From assembly GCA_963662965.1 (NCBI GenBank), contig OY759970.1:1860001-1924000 (forward strand): DNA of 64,000 nt. The letters run 5' to 3'. Below are positions 1 through 9,299 of the stretch, one piece after another. This DNA is from DTWD01 sp963662965. GTDB lineage: Bacteria > Acidobacteriota > Vicinamibacteria > Vicinamibacterales > UBA8438. Below the pieces are notes generated by a model, which saw only the letters and a program-made list of their open reading frames with translations, had not been told where the DNA came from and ran no database searches. Both the position numbers and the translations under genes were made by a program. The number at the start of each line of letters is the position of its first letter. The first letter of the stretch is position 1.

Positions 1-2791
1 CCGGCTCGAGCAGGAAGACAAGACGCCCTCACCCGAGGCCGACATCTCCACGTTGATTCGCCGCGTCACGCTCGATCTGACCGGGCTGCCGCCGACCACG
101 GCCGAGATTGCCGCCGTCCTGAGCGACGATTCACCCGACGCCTACGAACGCCACGTCGACCGGCTGCTCGCATCATCGGGATACGGTGAGCGGATGGCCG
201 TTGAGTGGTTGGACGGCGGCCGGTATGCCGACTCCAGCGGGTATCAGACTGACGCCGAACGGTCGATGTGGCGGTGGCGCGACTGGGTGATCGGGGCCTA
301 CAACGACAACATGCCGTTCGACCAGTTCACCATCGAGCAGATCGCCGGAGACCTACTCCCCGATGCCACGCTCGACCAAAGAATCGCCACCGGCTTCAAC
401 CGGAACCACAGCCAGAACGGCGAGGGGGGGATCGTTCCCGAGGAGTTCCTGGTGGAGAACGTGGTCGACCGCGTCTCGACGACCTCGACAGTGTGGCTCG
501 GCTTGACCCTCGGGTGCGCGCGTTGCCACGACCACAAGTTCGACCCGATCTCGCAGAAGGAGTTCTACGAGGTCTTCGCGTACTTCAACAACGTCCCCGA
601 GCGTGGCAAGGCGTTCAAGTATGGCAACTCGCCCCCGGTCGTCACCGCCCCGACCGAGGACCAGTACGCCGAGCTGGCCGAGATCGACGCCAAGCTCGAC
701 GAGGCACGGGAAGCGTTCTCGAGCCTCGAGGCCGAAGATGCCGCCGCGCAGACGCGGTGGGAAGACTCGCTGCCCGCGGCCGGGCGAGTCGATTGGGTCC
801 TGCGCGACCAGCTCCTGGTTCATTACCCGCTCGACGGTGACATCGCGGGTGTCTATACCGGAGAGCCGGTGACCGTCTCCCCACCGGTGACCGCCGGGTT
901 ACGGGTCAACGCCACGCCACCCGAGAACGCCGCGGCACCGGAGAACGCCACGTTCTCGGTGAACGTCACGTTGGAGGATGGCCAACCGCACTTCGTCCCC
1001 GGTCGGGTCGGAGAGGCAGTCAGCTTCGATGGCCAGCGTTTCATCAACGCGGGCGACATTGCGAACTTTACCTACGACGACCCGTTCACGCTGGCCGCCT
1101 GGATCTATTCCACGGCGCCTGACGGCGTGATTATGTCGCGAGCCTTGGCCGGCGACCAGGGTGAGCGGGGATGGGGGCTGTACCTCGTGGACGGGAAGGT
1201 GCGGGTCAACCTGTCCCAGCGTTGGGCGGACGACGGGGTGCGTGTGGAAACAGAGGATCTGCTGCCGCTCAACGAATGGCAGCACGTGCTCGTGACCTAC
1301 GACGGCAAGAGAATACCGGCCGGATTCCGGGTCTACGTCAACGGCCAGTCGCAAGCGCTCACACCGTTGCTCGACGGGATCAATAACCCGATGCGGACGC
1401 GAGAGCCGCTGCGCATCGGGGCCAGCGGTTCAGCTCCGGAAGATTCCGGCGCCACCGATTCCAGACCTCGTTTTCAAGGCGTGATCGACGACGTCCGCAT
1501 CTACACGGCGGTCTTGACCCCTGGCCAGGCGGCCGTCGTGGCGACCACGGAATCGCTGAGCGAGATTGCGAGCATCGCGCCGTCCAGCCGGACGGCCGGG
1601 CAGTCCGAGAAGCTGCGGCTCGCGTTTCTGGACCAGTACGCCCCGCCGCCCGTCCAGGAGGCGTGGCGCCAGGTCAACGACCTCGAGCGCCAGCGCGCGG
1701 AGCTCTGGGACAGCTTCCCGACCGTCATGGTGATGGAGGAGATGGAGCCGCGGCGCGATACGTTTCGGCTGATTCGGGGGGCGTACGACGTTCCGGGGGA
1801 GAAGGTGAGCCCCGGCGTACCCGCGGTGCTTCCTCCAGTTTCTGAGGATCAAGAGAACAACCGTCTGACGTTTGCCCGTTGGCTCGTCGGTCCCGAACAC
1901 CCGCTCACCGCCCGAGTCACCGTGAACCGCTTCTGGCAGATGTACTTCGGGACCGGCCTGGTCAAGACGGCCGAGAACTTCGGGACGCAAGGGGAGTACC
2001 CGAGCCATCCCGAGCTGCTGGATTGGCTGGCGACGACCTTCATCGATTCCGGCTGGGACGTCAAAGCGATGCAGCGGGCGATCGTGACGAGCGCCACCTA
2101 CCGGCAATCGTCGACCCTCACCCCGGTGCTGCTCGAGCAAGACCCCGAGAATCGCCTGCTGGCTCGTGGACCACGTCTGCGTCTGCCGGCGCAGATGATC
2201 CGCGACCAGGCACTCTCACTCGCCGGGCTGCTCGTCGACAAGGTCGGCGGGCCGTCGGTCAAGCCGTACCAGCCGGAGGGCCTGTGGGCCCAGGCCAGCC
2301 AGTACTACCAGCAGTCTGAAGGAGACGACCTGTACCGCCGCAGCCTGTACACGTACTGGAAGCGAACGCTCGGGCCGCCGGCGATGCTGGCGTTCGATTC
2401 GGCGACGCGCGAGACGTGCATCGTCCGCCTGAGCCGAACCAATACGCCGCTGCAGGCCTTGAACCTGATGAATGACGTCACCTATGTCGAGGCGGCGCGC
2501 AGGCTGGCGGAACGCATGGTGACGGAAGGGGGCACGACGCCGGAGGCACGCGTCGCGTTCGCCTATCGTCTGGCGACGGCGCATCGACCCCGGCCCGACA
2601 CGCAGGCGGTCCTGGTCGATGGCTTCCACCACCACCTGGACCGCTACCAGGCCGACCGGTCAGCGGCGCTGCAGCTCGTCAGCATGGGGGAGCACCCGCG
2701 CGACGAGACCTTGGATATCGTAGAGCTGGCCTCCTACACCATGGTGGCCACCCTGATCTTGAACCTCGACAGGACCATTACGAAGGAATAG
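1..2791 (+). CDS. DUF1549 / LamG / DUF1553 protein (5' partial)
   Basis: The reading frame is open from base 2, so the true start lies left of the window; at least 929 residues are visible. Counting from the TTG at 53, residues 1-190 are a DUF1549 (PSCyt2) domain with IRRVTLDLTGLPPT and a haem-like CARCHDHKFDP; about 305-490 are a LamG/concanavalin-like domain; about 605-880 are DUF1553 (PSD1) with TVNRFWQMYFG and NTPLQALNLMND. This three-part plan is the standard exported planctomycete/acidobacterial type whose N-terminal cytochrome (PSCyt1) would lie off the window. The stop is 3 bp before the DUF1501 gene, the usual partner, so the two form an operon. Substrate unknown; polysaccharide degradation is often suggested for the pair but not shown here. 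Confidence 0.9.
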   Translation, partial: RLEQEDKTPSPEADISTLIRRVTLDLTGLPPTTAEIAAVLSDDSPDAYERHVDRLLASSGYGERMAVEWLDGGRYADSSGYQTDAERSMWRWRDWVIGAYNDNMPFDQFTIEQIAGDLLPDATLDQRIATGFNRNHSQNGEGGIVPEEFLVENVVDRVSTTSTVWLGLTLGCARCHDHKFDPISQKEFYEVFAYFNNVPERGKAFKYGNSPPVVTAPTEDQYAELAEIDAKLDEAREAFSSLEAEDAAAQTRWEDSLPAAGRVDWVLRDQLLVHYPLDGDIAGVYTGEPVTVSPPVTAGLRVNATPPENAAAPENATFSVNVTLEDGQPHFVPGRVGEAVSFDGQRFINAGDIANFTYDDPFTLAAWIYSTAPDGVIMSRALAGDQGERGWGLYLVDGKVRVNLSQRWADDGVRVETEDLLPLNEWQHVLVTYDGKRIPAGFRVYVNGQSQALTPLLDGINNPMRTREPLRIGASGSAPEDSGATDSRPRFQGVIDDVRIYTAVLTPGQAAVVATTESLSEIASIAPSSRTAGQSEKLRLAFLDQYAPPPVQEAWRQVNDLERQRAELWDSFPTVMVMEEMEPRRDTFRLIRGAYDVPGEKVSPGVPAVLPPVSEDQENNRLTFARWLVGPEHPLTARVTVNRFWQMYFGTGLVKTAENFGTQGEYPSHPELLDWLATTFIDSGWDVKAMQRAIVTSATYRQSSTLTPVLLEQDPENRLLARGPRLRLPAQMIRDQALSLAGLLVDKVGGPSVKPYQPEGLWAQASQYYQQSEGDDLYRRSLYTYWKRTLGPPAMLAFDSATRETCIVRLSRTNTPLQALNLMNDVTYVEAARRLAERMVTEGGTTPEARVAFAYRLATAHRPRPDTQAVLVDGFHHHLDRYQADRSAALQLVSMGEHPRDETLDIVELASYTMVATLILNLDRTITKE

Positions 2792-2794
2792 CCG

Positions 2795-4249
2795 ATGGAT
2801 CCAAACCCTGAACTTGAGTTACTGCTCACCCGGCGCCGTTTTCTCGAGCTCTCGAGCACCGGGATCGGTGCGGCCGCGTTGGCAACGCTGGTGAACGCGG
2901 ATCTTCTGGCCCAGGCGTCCGGCGGCGCTCCGGCGGCGTCCGGCGGGTTGCCGGGACTGCCGCATTTCGCGCCCAAGGCCAAACGGGTCATCTATCTATT
3001 CCAGGGGGGCGCGCCATCGCAGCATGAGCTGTGGGACTACAAACCGAAGCTCGCGGAGCTTCGCGGGACCGAGCTGCCGGAGTCAATCCGCGCGGGACAA
3101 CGCTTGACCCCAATGACAGCGACGCAAGAGGGCTTCCCTGTCATCCCGTCCATCTTCAAGTTCGCCCAGCATGGCGAGTCACGGGCGTGGATCAGTGAGC
3201 TGATGCCACATACCGCCAAGGTGGCCGACGACCTCTGTTTCATCAAGACGATGCACACCGAGGCGATCAATCACGACCCTGGCATTACCTTCTTCCAGAC
3301 GGGGGCCCAGCTCGCGGGCCGGCCCAGCATCGGCTCCTGGCTCTCCTACGGGCTCGGGAGCATGAATAATGACCTGCCGACCTTTGTCGCCATGGTCTCG
3401 AGTCGTGGTGGCAACCCGGTGTACGACCGACTGTGGGGCAGCGGGTTTCTTCCCAGCGAGTACCAGGGCGTCAAGTTTCTCTCCACGGGAGATCCGGTCC
3501 TGTATTTGTCGAACCCTCCCGGGATCGACGGAAGCGCCCGGCGGCGCTTTCTGGACGATCTAGGGACGCTCAATCGGCAGGATCTCGCGGAGTTCGGCGA
3601 TCCAGAGACGACCACGCGTATTTCCCAGTACGAGATGGCCTATCGCATGCAGACCTCCGTGCCGGAGCTGACCGACCTGTCGGACGAGCCAGACTCCGTC
3701 TTCGAGCGGTACGGGCCCGATTCCCGAACGCCCGGGACATTCGCGGCCAACTGCCTGCTCGCCCGGCGGCTGGCGGAACGCGATGTGCGCTTCATCGAGC
3801 TCTTCCACCGGGGGTGGGACATGCACACCCAGCTCCCAAAGCGCATCCAGGTCCAGGCCAAGGACGTCGACCAGCCGCAGGCGGCGTTGATCCAGGAGTT
3901 GAAAGAACGCGGGATGCTGGACGAGACGCTGGTCGTCTGGGGCGGTGAGTTCGGACGCACGATCTTTTGCCAAGGCAGGCTCACCGACGAGACCTACGGG
4001 CGCGATCATCATCCACGGGCCTTCACGATCTGGATGGCGGGGGGCGGCGTCAAGGCGGGCACCACGTATGGCGAAACCGACGACTTCGCCTTCAACATCG
4101 TGAAGGACCCGGTGCACATCCACGACCTGCACGCCACGATGTTGCACCTGCTCGGCATCGACCACACGAAGCTGACGTTCCCGTACCAAGGCCGCAACTT
4201 CCGCCTGACGGACGTCCATGGGGAGATCGTGCAGGGCGTCTTGGCGTGA
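2795..4249 (+). CDS. DUF1501 family protein, TAT exported
   Basis: 484 residues. A twin-arginine signal (TRRRFLELSSTGIGAAALA) lies at residues 11-30, so the folded protein is exported. The body has the DUF1501 hallmarks: YLFQGGAPSQHELWDYKP near residue 70, HTEAINHDPG, GWDMHTQ and the C-terminal VVWGGEFGRT ... GRDHHPRAFTIWMAGGGVKAG, a sulfatase/alkaline-phosphatase-like fold with His/Asp metal-ligand candidates. Length is normal for the family. It starts 3 bp after the DUF1553 stop and is almost certainly co-transcribed with it. Molecular activity is unknown. Confidence 0.92.
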   Translation: MDPNPELELLLTRRRFLELSSTGIGAAALATLVNADLLAQASGGAPAASGGLPGLPHFAPKAKRVIYLFQGGAPSQHELWDYKPKLAELRGTELPESIRAGQRLTPMTATQEGFPVIPSIFKFAQHGESRAWISELMPHTAKVADDLCFIKTMHTEAINHDPGITFFQTGAQLAGRPSIGSWLSYGLGSMNNDLPTFVAMVSSRGGNPVYDRLWGSGFLPSEYQGVKFLSTGDPVLYLSNPPGIDGSARRRFLDDLGTLNRQDLAEFGDPETTTRISQYEMAYRMQTSVPELTDLSDEPDSVFERYGPDSRTPGTFAANCLLARRLAERDVRFIELFHRGWDMHTQLPKRIQVQAKDVDQPQAALIQELKERGMLDETLVVWGGEFGRTIFCQGRLTDETYGRDHHPRAFTIWMAGGGVKAGTTYGETDDFAFNIVKDPVHIHDLHATMLHLLGIDHTKLTFPYQGRNFRLTDVHGEIVQGVLA

Positions 4250-4415
4250 GCCAACGCGGCCGCGGGATTCGAGTCTCGCGGACGTTGGGCTCGGCCCCAG
4301 AACCGGCTCTGCTGCGGGCGGATCTGCGCCCATGGCGCGCTCAGCTCAACTATCCACGAGCGCGAGCATTGAATCGCGGCCAGGCACGATGCCCGTTCTC
4401 TCTTCGGGTCCGACG

Positions 4416-5378
4416 TCAGCGCCCGGCACCCGCAGCGATCGCGGCGTTACGCGCGGCTTCGTTCTGCGCGCTCAGTCCACCGTTGGCACCGCCGAAGTTG
4501 ATGATCCGGTAGCCTTGCTTCATCTTTGCCGCCGCATTCGCCGCACTGACGGTCCCGCCACACGGGAGACGACGTGTCTGGCAGACGCCCAGAATCTTCT
4601 CGATCGCCGCGTTGACATCAGGGTGCGTGGAATCGGGCACACCCAAGGAGTTGCTGAGGTCACCACCCGCACCGAGATAGAAACCTCCGACGCCCGGCAC
4701 CTGGGCGATTGCATCGGCGTTGTTCACGCCCTCCACCGTCTCGATCATCGGCCAGAACAGCAGGTCGCCCTGCGGATTGAGCGGCCAGAGGTCGGCGCGC
4801 CTTCTATACTCAGTACCCGAGATGCCCCAGAACCACGGGGCGTTTCCGGCGGTACCGCGTACTCCGCGCGGGGTCGGGATCCTCGAATCTCTCTGCGGCA
4901 TGTACCGCATCGTGCGGACGACGTTTTCCGCCTGCTGCACCGTCTCGACGTTGTTGATGAGGACGCCCATCAGGCCGAGGTCGAGTGCGTGCTTCACGAC
5001 CCACTGGGCGTTTTCGCTCCCGTACGGCGCAAATCGCGCGAACACCGCCGGGTGCGCCTGGCCGTTGCCTCGCTGGAGAATCCCCGCCTTATCCGTCATT
5101 CCGGACAGAAAGATCTCCAACTGATCGAAGCGCATCGCGTTGTGTTCCATGTCGAGGTATACATAGTCGATGTCCGGATCACGCGCGAGGGAGCGTGCAT
5201 TCTGCAGTGACAGATCCGATGTGCTCACGCCAAAAACGTGCTTCCCTTGCGAGAGCTTCTCGACGACGGGGTTGAGATGCAGATACGGCTGTTGTGCCGA
5301 CGGTGCCGATACGAGGAGCGCAACGAAAACGGCGCCGGTAAGGGTGTACAGCAGAGGACGAGGATGGGATGGGACCAC
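4416..5378 (-). CDS. Exported HpcH/HpaI aldolase/citrate-lyase-family protein
   Basis: A GTG at 5378 preceded by AGGAGG (5389-5384) gives 320 residues beginning with a clear signal peptide (LLYTLTGAVFVALLVSAPSAQQ); the frame is open further upstream but that part is unlikely to be translated. The barrel keeps class II metal-dependent aldolase features: DYVYLDMEHNAMRFD, the MIETVEG strand with the metal-binding Glu, and GAGGDLSNSLG with the Asp of the usual GxxDLS. HpaI-type enzymes cleave or form 2-keto-3-deoxy acids and are normally cytoplasmic, so the signal peptide is unusual. Divergent from the next gene with about 100 bp between the starts. Confidence 0.82.
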   Translation of the reverse strand: MVPSHPRPLLYTLTGAVFVALLVSAPSAQQPYLHLNPVVEKLSQGKHVFGVSTSDLSLQNARSLARDPDIDYVYLDMEHNAMRFDQLEIFLSGMTDKAGILQRGNGQAHPAVFARFAPYGSENAQWVVKHALDLGLMGVLINNVETVQQAENVVRTMRYMPQRDSRIPTPRGVRGTAGNAPWFWGISGTEYRRRADLWPLNPQGDLLFWPMIETVEGVNNADAIAQVPGVGGFYLGAGGDLSNSLGVPDSTHPDVNAAIEKILGVCQTRRLPCGGTVSAANAAAKMKQGYRIINFGGANGGLSAQNEAARNAAIAAGAGR

Positions 5379-5479
5379 GGGAACCTCCTGTTCACTCGAC
5401 GCGAGCGTACTTCTCCACGTGCCTGCCGACAACCTGACGAGATCCAAGCCCCGCGCGGCGTGGGCACGGAGGTAGCACC

Positions 5480-7873
5480 ATGACACCGTTTGCTGTTCGC
5501 CGTTCTTCGGCCGTCTGGCGGCTGGTCGCCTCCGCCCTCAGCGTCGTCCTGGGCGTCGTCGCTGCCTCCGCCCAGACTCGACAGCGCGCGACGTCGCTGA
5601 GCGGCGTGCCGGCGGTGGCGCTGCCAGACGGGCCGGTGGTGCTCTACAGCGCCGACCAGCCACGGATTCGCGTGGTGCCGATCACGACCGGGCTCTCCCA
5701 TCCGTGGGGCCTCGCCTTCTTGCGCAACGGCGACATCCTCGTGACCGAACGCAACGCCGGAGCCCTGCGGGTGATTCGCGACGGCGTGCTCGACCCCAGG
5801 CCCATTCCTGGCGTCCCCGAGGTCTACACCCGTACCCGATTGACCGGTCTGATGGACATCGCCGTCCATCCAGAGGACGACCGGCTGGTCTACCTCACCT
5901 ACTCCAAGCCAGCGGAGCACAACGGCCGGCGTGGCGCCACGGTGGCGTTGGCACGTGGACGTTTCGACGGCACGGCCCTGACCGAGGTCCGCGACCTCTT
6001 CGTGGCCGACCCGTGGGGTGGTACGACGGCCGCGGCGCGGATCGTGTTCGGGCCAGACGGGATGCTGTACATGACCGTCGGCGGTGCCTTCGGCGAGCGC
6101 CGGCCGCTCGCCCAGGACCCGAGTGCCCACGCGGGCAAGGTGCTGCGGCTCCGCGATGACGGGAGCGTGCCGGCCGACAATCCGTTCGTCGGCCGAGCGG
6201 GGTACAAGCCGGAGATCTATTCCTTGGGACATCGCAATCAGCAAGGGCTGGCCATCCACCCGGAGACCGGTGCCCTGTGGGCACACGAACACGGGGTGCA
6301 GGGTGGCGACGAAGCCAACGTGATCCTCGCGGGTCGCAATTATGGCTGGCCCGACGTCTCATACTCGCGCGAGTACGCCTGGGCGCGCGTGTCGGAGAGA
6401 CCCTGGCGAGAGGGATTTGAGCAGCCGGTGGTCTTTTGGGTGCCGTCTATCGCGCCCTCGGGCATGACCTTCTACACCGGCAACCACTTTCCGGCCTGGC
6501 GAGGCGACCTCTTCGTGGGCGCGATGACCACGGGCAGGATTCAGGGCACGGGCCACCTCGAGCGCGTCGTGCTCAACAGAAACGGAGAAGAACTGCGTCG
6601 CGAGTGGCTGCTCGCCGACCTCAGGCAACGAATCCGCGACGTGCGACAAGGCCCGGACGGGTTCCTGTACGTCCTGACCGACGAAGATGACGCGGTGCTG
6701 CTCAGAATCGAGCCGGCACACGCCATCACGGCGCTGCCCGGCAGCATCGTGCCGGCCGTTCGGCTGACGGAGGCGCGCCTCCCGCCGCTTCCGGAAGCGG
6801 AGTGGACCGACGAGCAACGCGCGCTCGTCGAGAAGTACGCGCCCGACCGTAATCCGGGGAACGCGCTCCGCACGTTACTCAGGGTACCCGCGCTGGCCGA
6901 TCGAGTCTTTCCGGTCCTGCACTATGTTGCGAACGACTCGACGTTGTCGCCACGTCATCGCGCGATGTTGATCCTGCGCACCGCCTGGCTCACCCAGAAC
7001 GCCAACCTCTGGGCGACGTACGCGAGCCGTGCCGGCGAGGCGGGGCTGACCGACGACGACGTGCGGCGCGTCGCCGAAGGGCCGACGCAAGACTGGAGCG
7101 AGTTCGAGCAGGTCCTCGTCGGGCTGGCCGACCAGCTGTTCCGGAACTCGTCGGTCACCGACCAGACGTGGGATGCCCTCGCGGAGGAGTACGACCTTTA
7201 TAACATGATGGATGCAGTCGTCACGGTGGGCGAGATCATCACCCGGGCAATCTTGTTCAACTCACTCAGGATCCAGCCCGATGACGACACCGCCGCACGC
7301 ATCCCGACCAACGACGTCGGCTACCGCGTGGTCGTGCCCGACCGCGAGCCGCCGCTCACCACGCCGCGCGTCGAGCCGGAACCGGAAGACGGCGACGGCC
7401 TCCGCGTGTCGCGGACCTTCCGTCGGCATTCGAGAATGGCAGAGGCACGCAGCGCGAGTCCGGGTTACGTCAATAACCCCGAACGGTCCCGGCTGGCGCC
7501 CCACGACCGCGAGTTGCTCATCCTGCGCACCGGGTGGAACGCGCAGGCGGTCTACGAATGGGCGAAGCACGTTGGCAGCGTCGGGCGCGCGCGCGAGCAC
7601 GGCCTCGACCCGGTGTGGATCGCGCAGGGGCGGGACCAGCCGGGGTGGAACGCGCACGAGCTCGCGCTCATCGACGCCGCCAACGAGATGTACCGCGACG
7701 CGATGATCTCCGACGAAACATGGGACACGCTGGCCGAGCGCTACGACCCGCATCAGATGATGAGCATCGTGTTCACCGCGGCGAGGTACCGGATGGTGTC
7801 GATGACGCTCAACGCGTTCGGTGTGCAGCCGCTGCCGGACGATGAGCTGTTCCCGACACTCGAGGGCTACTAA
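5480..7873 (+). CDS. PQQ-type sugar dehydrogenase fused to two CMD domains (copy 1)
   Basis: 797 residues, ATG preceded by GGAGGT. Signal peptide (VWRLVASALSVVLGVVAASA). Residues about 45-415 are a glucose/sorbosone dehydrogenase six-bladed propeller: LSHPWGLAFLRNGDILVTER, GLMDIAVHPEDDRL, YSLGHRNQQGLAIHPETG, EHGVQGGDEANVI and NYGWPDVSYSREY. Residues about 435-600 and 640-790 are two carboxymuconolactone-decarboxylase (AhpD-fold) domains, each with a LILRT(A/G)W core and a DLYNMMDAV or PHQMMSIV helix. The CxxC of true AhpD peroxidases is absent (WNAQAVYEWAKH). PQQ is therefore the likely cofactor and the CMD part is probably non-peroxidatic. A close paralogue lies inverted at 9300-11696. Confidence 0.88.
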   Translation: MTPFAVRRSSAVWRLVASALSVVLGVVAASAQTRQRATSLSGVPAVALPDGPVVLYSADQPRIRVVPITTGLSHPWGLAFLRNGDILVTERNAGALRVIRDGVLDPRPIPGVPEVYTRTRLTGLMDIAVHPEDDRLVYLTYSKPAEHNGRRGATVALARGRFDGTALTEVRDLFVADPWGGTTAAARIVFGPDGMLYMTVGGAFGERRPLAQDPSAHAGKVLRLRDDGSVPADNPFVGRAGYKPEIYSLGHRNQQGLAIHPETGALWAHEHGVQGGDEANVILAGRNYGWPDVSYSREYAWARVSERPWREGFEQPVVFWVPSIAPSGMTFYTGNHFPAWRGDLFVGAMTTGRIQGTGHLERVVLNRNGEELRREWLLADLRQRIRDVRQGPDGFLYVLTDEDDAVLLRIEPAHAITALPGSIVPAVRLTEARLPPLPEAEWTDEQRALVEKYAPDRNPGNALRTLLRVPALADRVFPVLHYVANDSTLSPRHRAMLILRTAWLTQNANLWATYASRAGEAGLTDDDVRRVAEGPTQDWSEFEQVLVGLADQLFRNSSVTDQTWDALAEEYDLYNMMDAVVTVGEIITRAILFNSLRIQPDDDTAARIPTNDVGYRVVVPDREPPLTTPRVEPEPEDGDGLRVSRTFRRHSRMAEARSASPGYVNNPERSRLAPHDRELLILRTGWNAQAVYEWAKHVGSVGRAREHGLDPVWIAQGRDQPGWNAHELALIDAANEMYRDAMISDETWDTLAERYDPHQMMSIVFTAARYRMVSMTLNAFGVQPLPDDELFPTLEGY

Positions 7874-7892
7874 GTAGAGGTGGGGGGCAATC

Positions 7893-8144
7893 ATGAGAAC
7901 GTTGGGAGTTGGTCTGTTCGCGGCCGCCGCGATGCTTATGGTCGGTGTGATGGGGTGCGACAGTTCTGCCTCCCAAGAAGGCGGGGAGCGTCGCCAGGTG
8001 ACCAGCGCCGACCTCGAACAATGGAATGAAGAGCTGTCGATTGTGCTGTTGGACGCCATCGAGCAGTGGTGGCGCACCGAAGGCGCGACGCGCTACCCCG
8101 GGTCCCGCGAACTGGCGATCCTTCAACGGCGCCAGACTGGATGA
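7893..8144 (+). CDS. Lipoprotein leader, probably the detached N-terminus of the next cyclase
   Basis: 83 residues with a textbook lipoprotein signal (MLMVGVMGC lipobox) and then SADLEQWNEELS. In exported cyclase-family proteins a similar lipoprotein leader and (D/E)xWxxELS stretch runs directly into GRWGPDDxxGxLNLIT. Here the frame instead continues with about 40 residues of no recognisable family and stops at 8144, while GRWPGPDDEMGALNLIT appears in another frame from about 8155. I read this as the front end of the cyclase gene separated by a roughly 110-bp insertion with a frame change, although translation as a small independent lipoprotein cannot be excluded. Confidence 0.5.
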   Translation: MRTLGVGLFAAAAMLMVGVMGCDSSASQEGGERRQVTSADLEQWNEELSIVLLDAIEQWWRTEGATRYPGSRELAILQRRQTG

Positions 8145-9000
8145 CTGTTCAGGACGCTGGCCTGGTCCGGATGACGAGATGGGGGCTCTCAATCTCATTA
8201 CGCCCGCGAAGCGGCAACAAGCAGCCGCCCTCGTGCAGGACGGCGTCTCGGTCTCGTTGGCCCGCGACGCGATGAAGGAACAGGCGATTGACAACCCGCG
8301 GCCCTACGAGCACGTCATGCTCGGCATTGGCGGGGACCGGCTCGCCATCTCGTATCACGGGGTGGCCCATACGCATCTCGATGCGCTGGCGCACATCACG
8401 GTGAACGGGCAGATGTACAACGGCTACACGCCGCAGGAAGATGTGGTGATGGCGGCGGGCGGCCATGCGAAGAATTCGATCTACAACGTGAAGCACGGTA
8501 TCTTCACGCGGGGCATCCTGATCGACATCGCGCGCCTGAAGGGGGTGCCGTATCTCGGGCCCGGGACACCCATCTACGTTGAGGACTTGGAGGCCTGGGA
8601 GGAACAGGCGGGAATCACGGTGTCCTCTGGCGACGCACTCTTTCTTCGCACGGGGCGGTGGGCACGCCGGCAGGCGGAGGGTCCCTGGGACACGAGCCGC
8701 ACCGGTCAGCGGCCCGGACTGCACCCATCCGTGATCCCATGGCTAAAGGAGCGTGACATCGCGGTGTTGGGCGCCGACATTCCCCAGAGCGTGGCACCCT
8801 CCGACATTCCCGGCGCGACCGGGCCCGTGCACGATTTCGCGCTCGTCATGTTGGGCGTCCACCTGTTTGACAATTGCGATCTCGAGGCGGTGGCAGAAGC
8901 CGCCGCCGAACGGAACCGCTGGGAGTTCTTGCTGACGGCCGCACCGCTGCCGATTTGGGGCGGCACCGGGTCGCCGATCAATCCGATTGCGACCTTCTGA
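8026..9000 (+). CDS. Cyclase / kynurenine-formamidase-like metal-dependent hydrolase
   Basis: Recognisable cyclase-family sequence runs from about 8155 to the stop: GPDDEMGALNLITPAKR, then the metal-site motif GVAHTHLDALAHI (the HxxxD of the HxGTHxDxPxH signature), VSSGDALFLRTGRW, and the family C-terminus ERNRWEFLLTAAPLPIWGG ending INPIATF. The first about 45 codons from the ATG at 8026 are proline/arginine/cysteine-rich and look spurious; an internal ATG at 8179 also exists. The enzyme class hydrolyses amide or lactone bonds using a divalent metal. With its signal peptide out of frame (7893-8144) the gene is probably impaired. It lies between the two inverted dehydrogenase-CMD copies. Confidence 0.75.
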   Translation: MKSCRLCCWTPSSSGGAPKARRATPGPANWRSFNGARLDDCSGRWPGPDDEMGALNLITPAKRQQAAALVQDGVSVSLARDAMKEQAIDNPRPYEHVMLGIGGDRLAISYHGVAHTHLDALAHITVNGQMYNGYTPQEDVVMAAGGHAKNSIYNVKHGIFTRGILIDIARLKGVPYLGPGTPIYVEDLEAWEEQAGITVSSGDALFLRTGRWARRQAEGPWDTSRTGQRPGLHPSVIPWLKERDIAVLGADIPQSVAPSDIPGATGPVHDFALVMLGVHLFDNCDLEAVAEAAAERNRWEFLLTAAPLPIWGGTGSPINPIATF

Positions 9001-9299
9001 GGCCGACCAGAAAAGCATCGTAAGAGCACGGCGGGTGTCGAAGAATGGCGTTCGATCGCCGGTTTCAACAACGGTCAAATCAGCGAACCGCTCGGATTCC
9101 TCCCAAGATTCGCCGACCCGCTTGCTAACATCGCTGAGGTGCGCGCAGTACGCGCGGAGCTCGTCGGATCGGATTTCCGAGACGTATCGATCTCTTCCTT
9201 GACCACGCTGACGCTCGGGTATTCGGACCGGCAGAGGAAAACTATCCGGGTCTGGGCCGGCGATGGATCTAGTGCTCCAGCGGTTCTGAACCGCTAATC
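9001..9299. other. Intergenic spacer with no recognisable gene
   Basis: About 300 bp between two convergent genes. Short open frames exist but none has a family signature or ribosome site. The only structure seen is the hairpin at 9279-9295. Confidence 0.6.
9279..9295 (-). terminator. Perfect hairpin just after the 9300 gene
   Basis: AGCGGTT-CTG-AACCGCT is a perfect 7-bp stem with a 3-base loop, a few bases beyond the stop of the minus-strand dehydrogenase-CMD gene. There is no T run, so a terminator or 3'-end-stabilising role is an inference from position. Confidence 0.4.

Noticed and set aside
4250..4415. Terminator between the convergent DUF1501 and aldolase genes
   Set aside because: Only a 5-bp GC stem could be found; too weak to call.
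5480..9000. CMD domains as active AhpD peroxidases
   Set aside because: The CxxC catalytic pair is absent in all copies; only one of them keeps a single Cys at the equivalent place.
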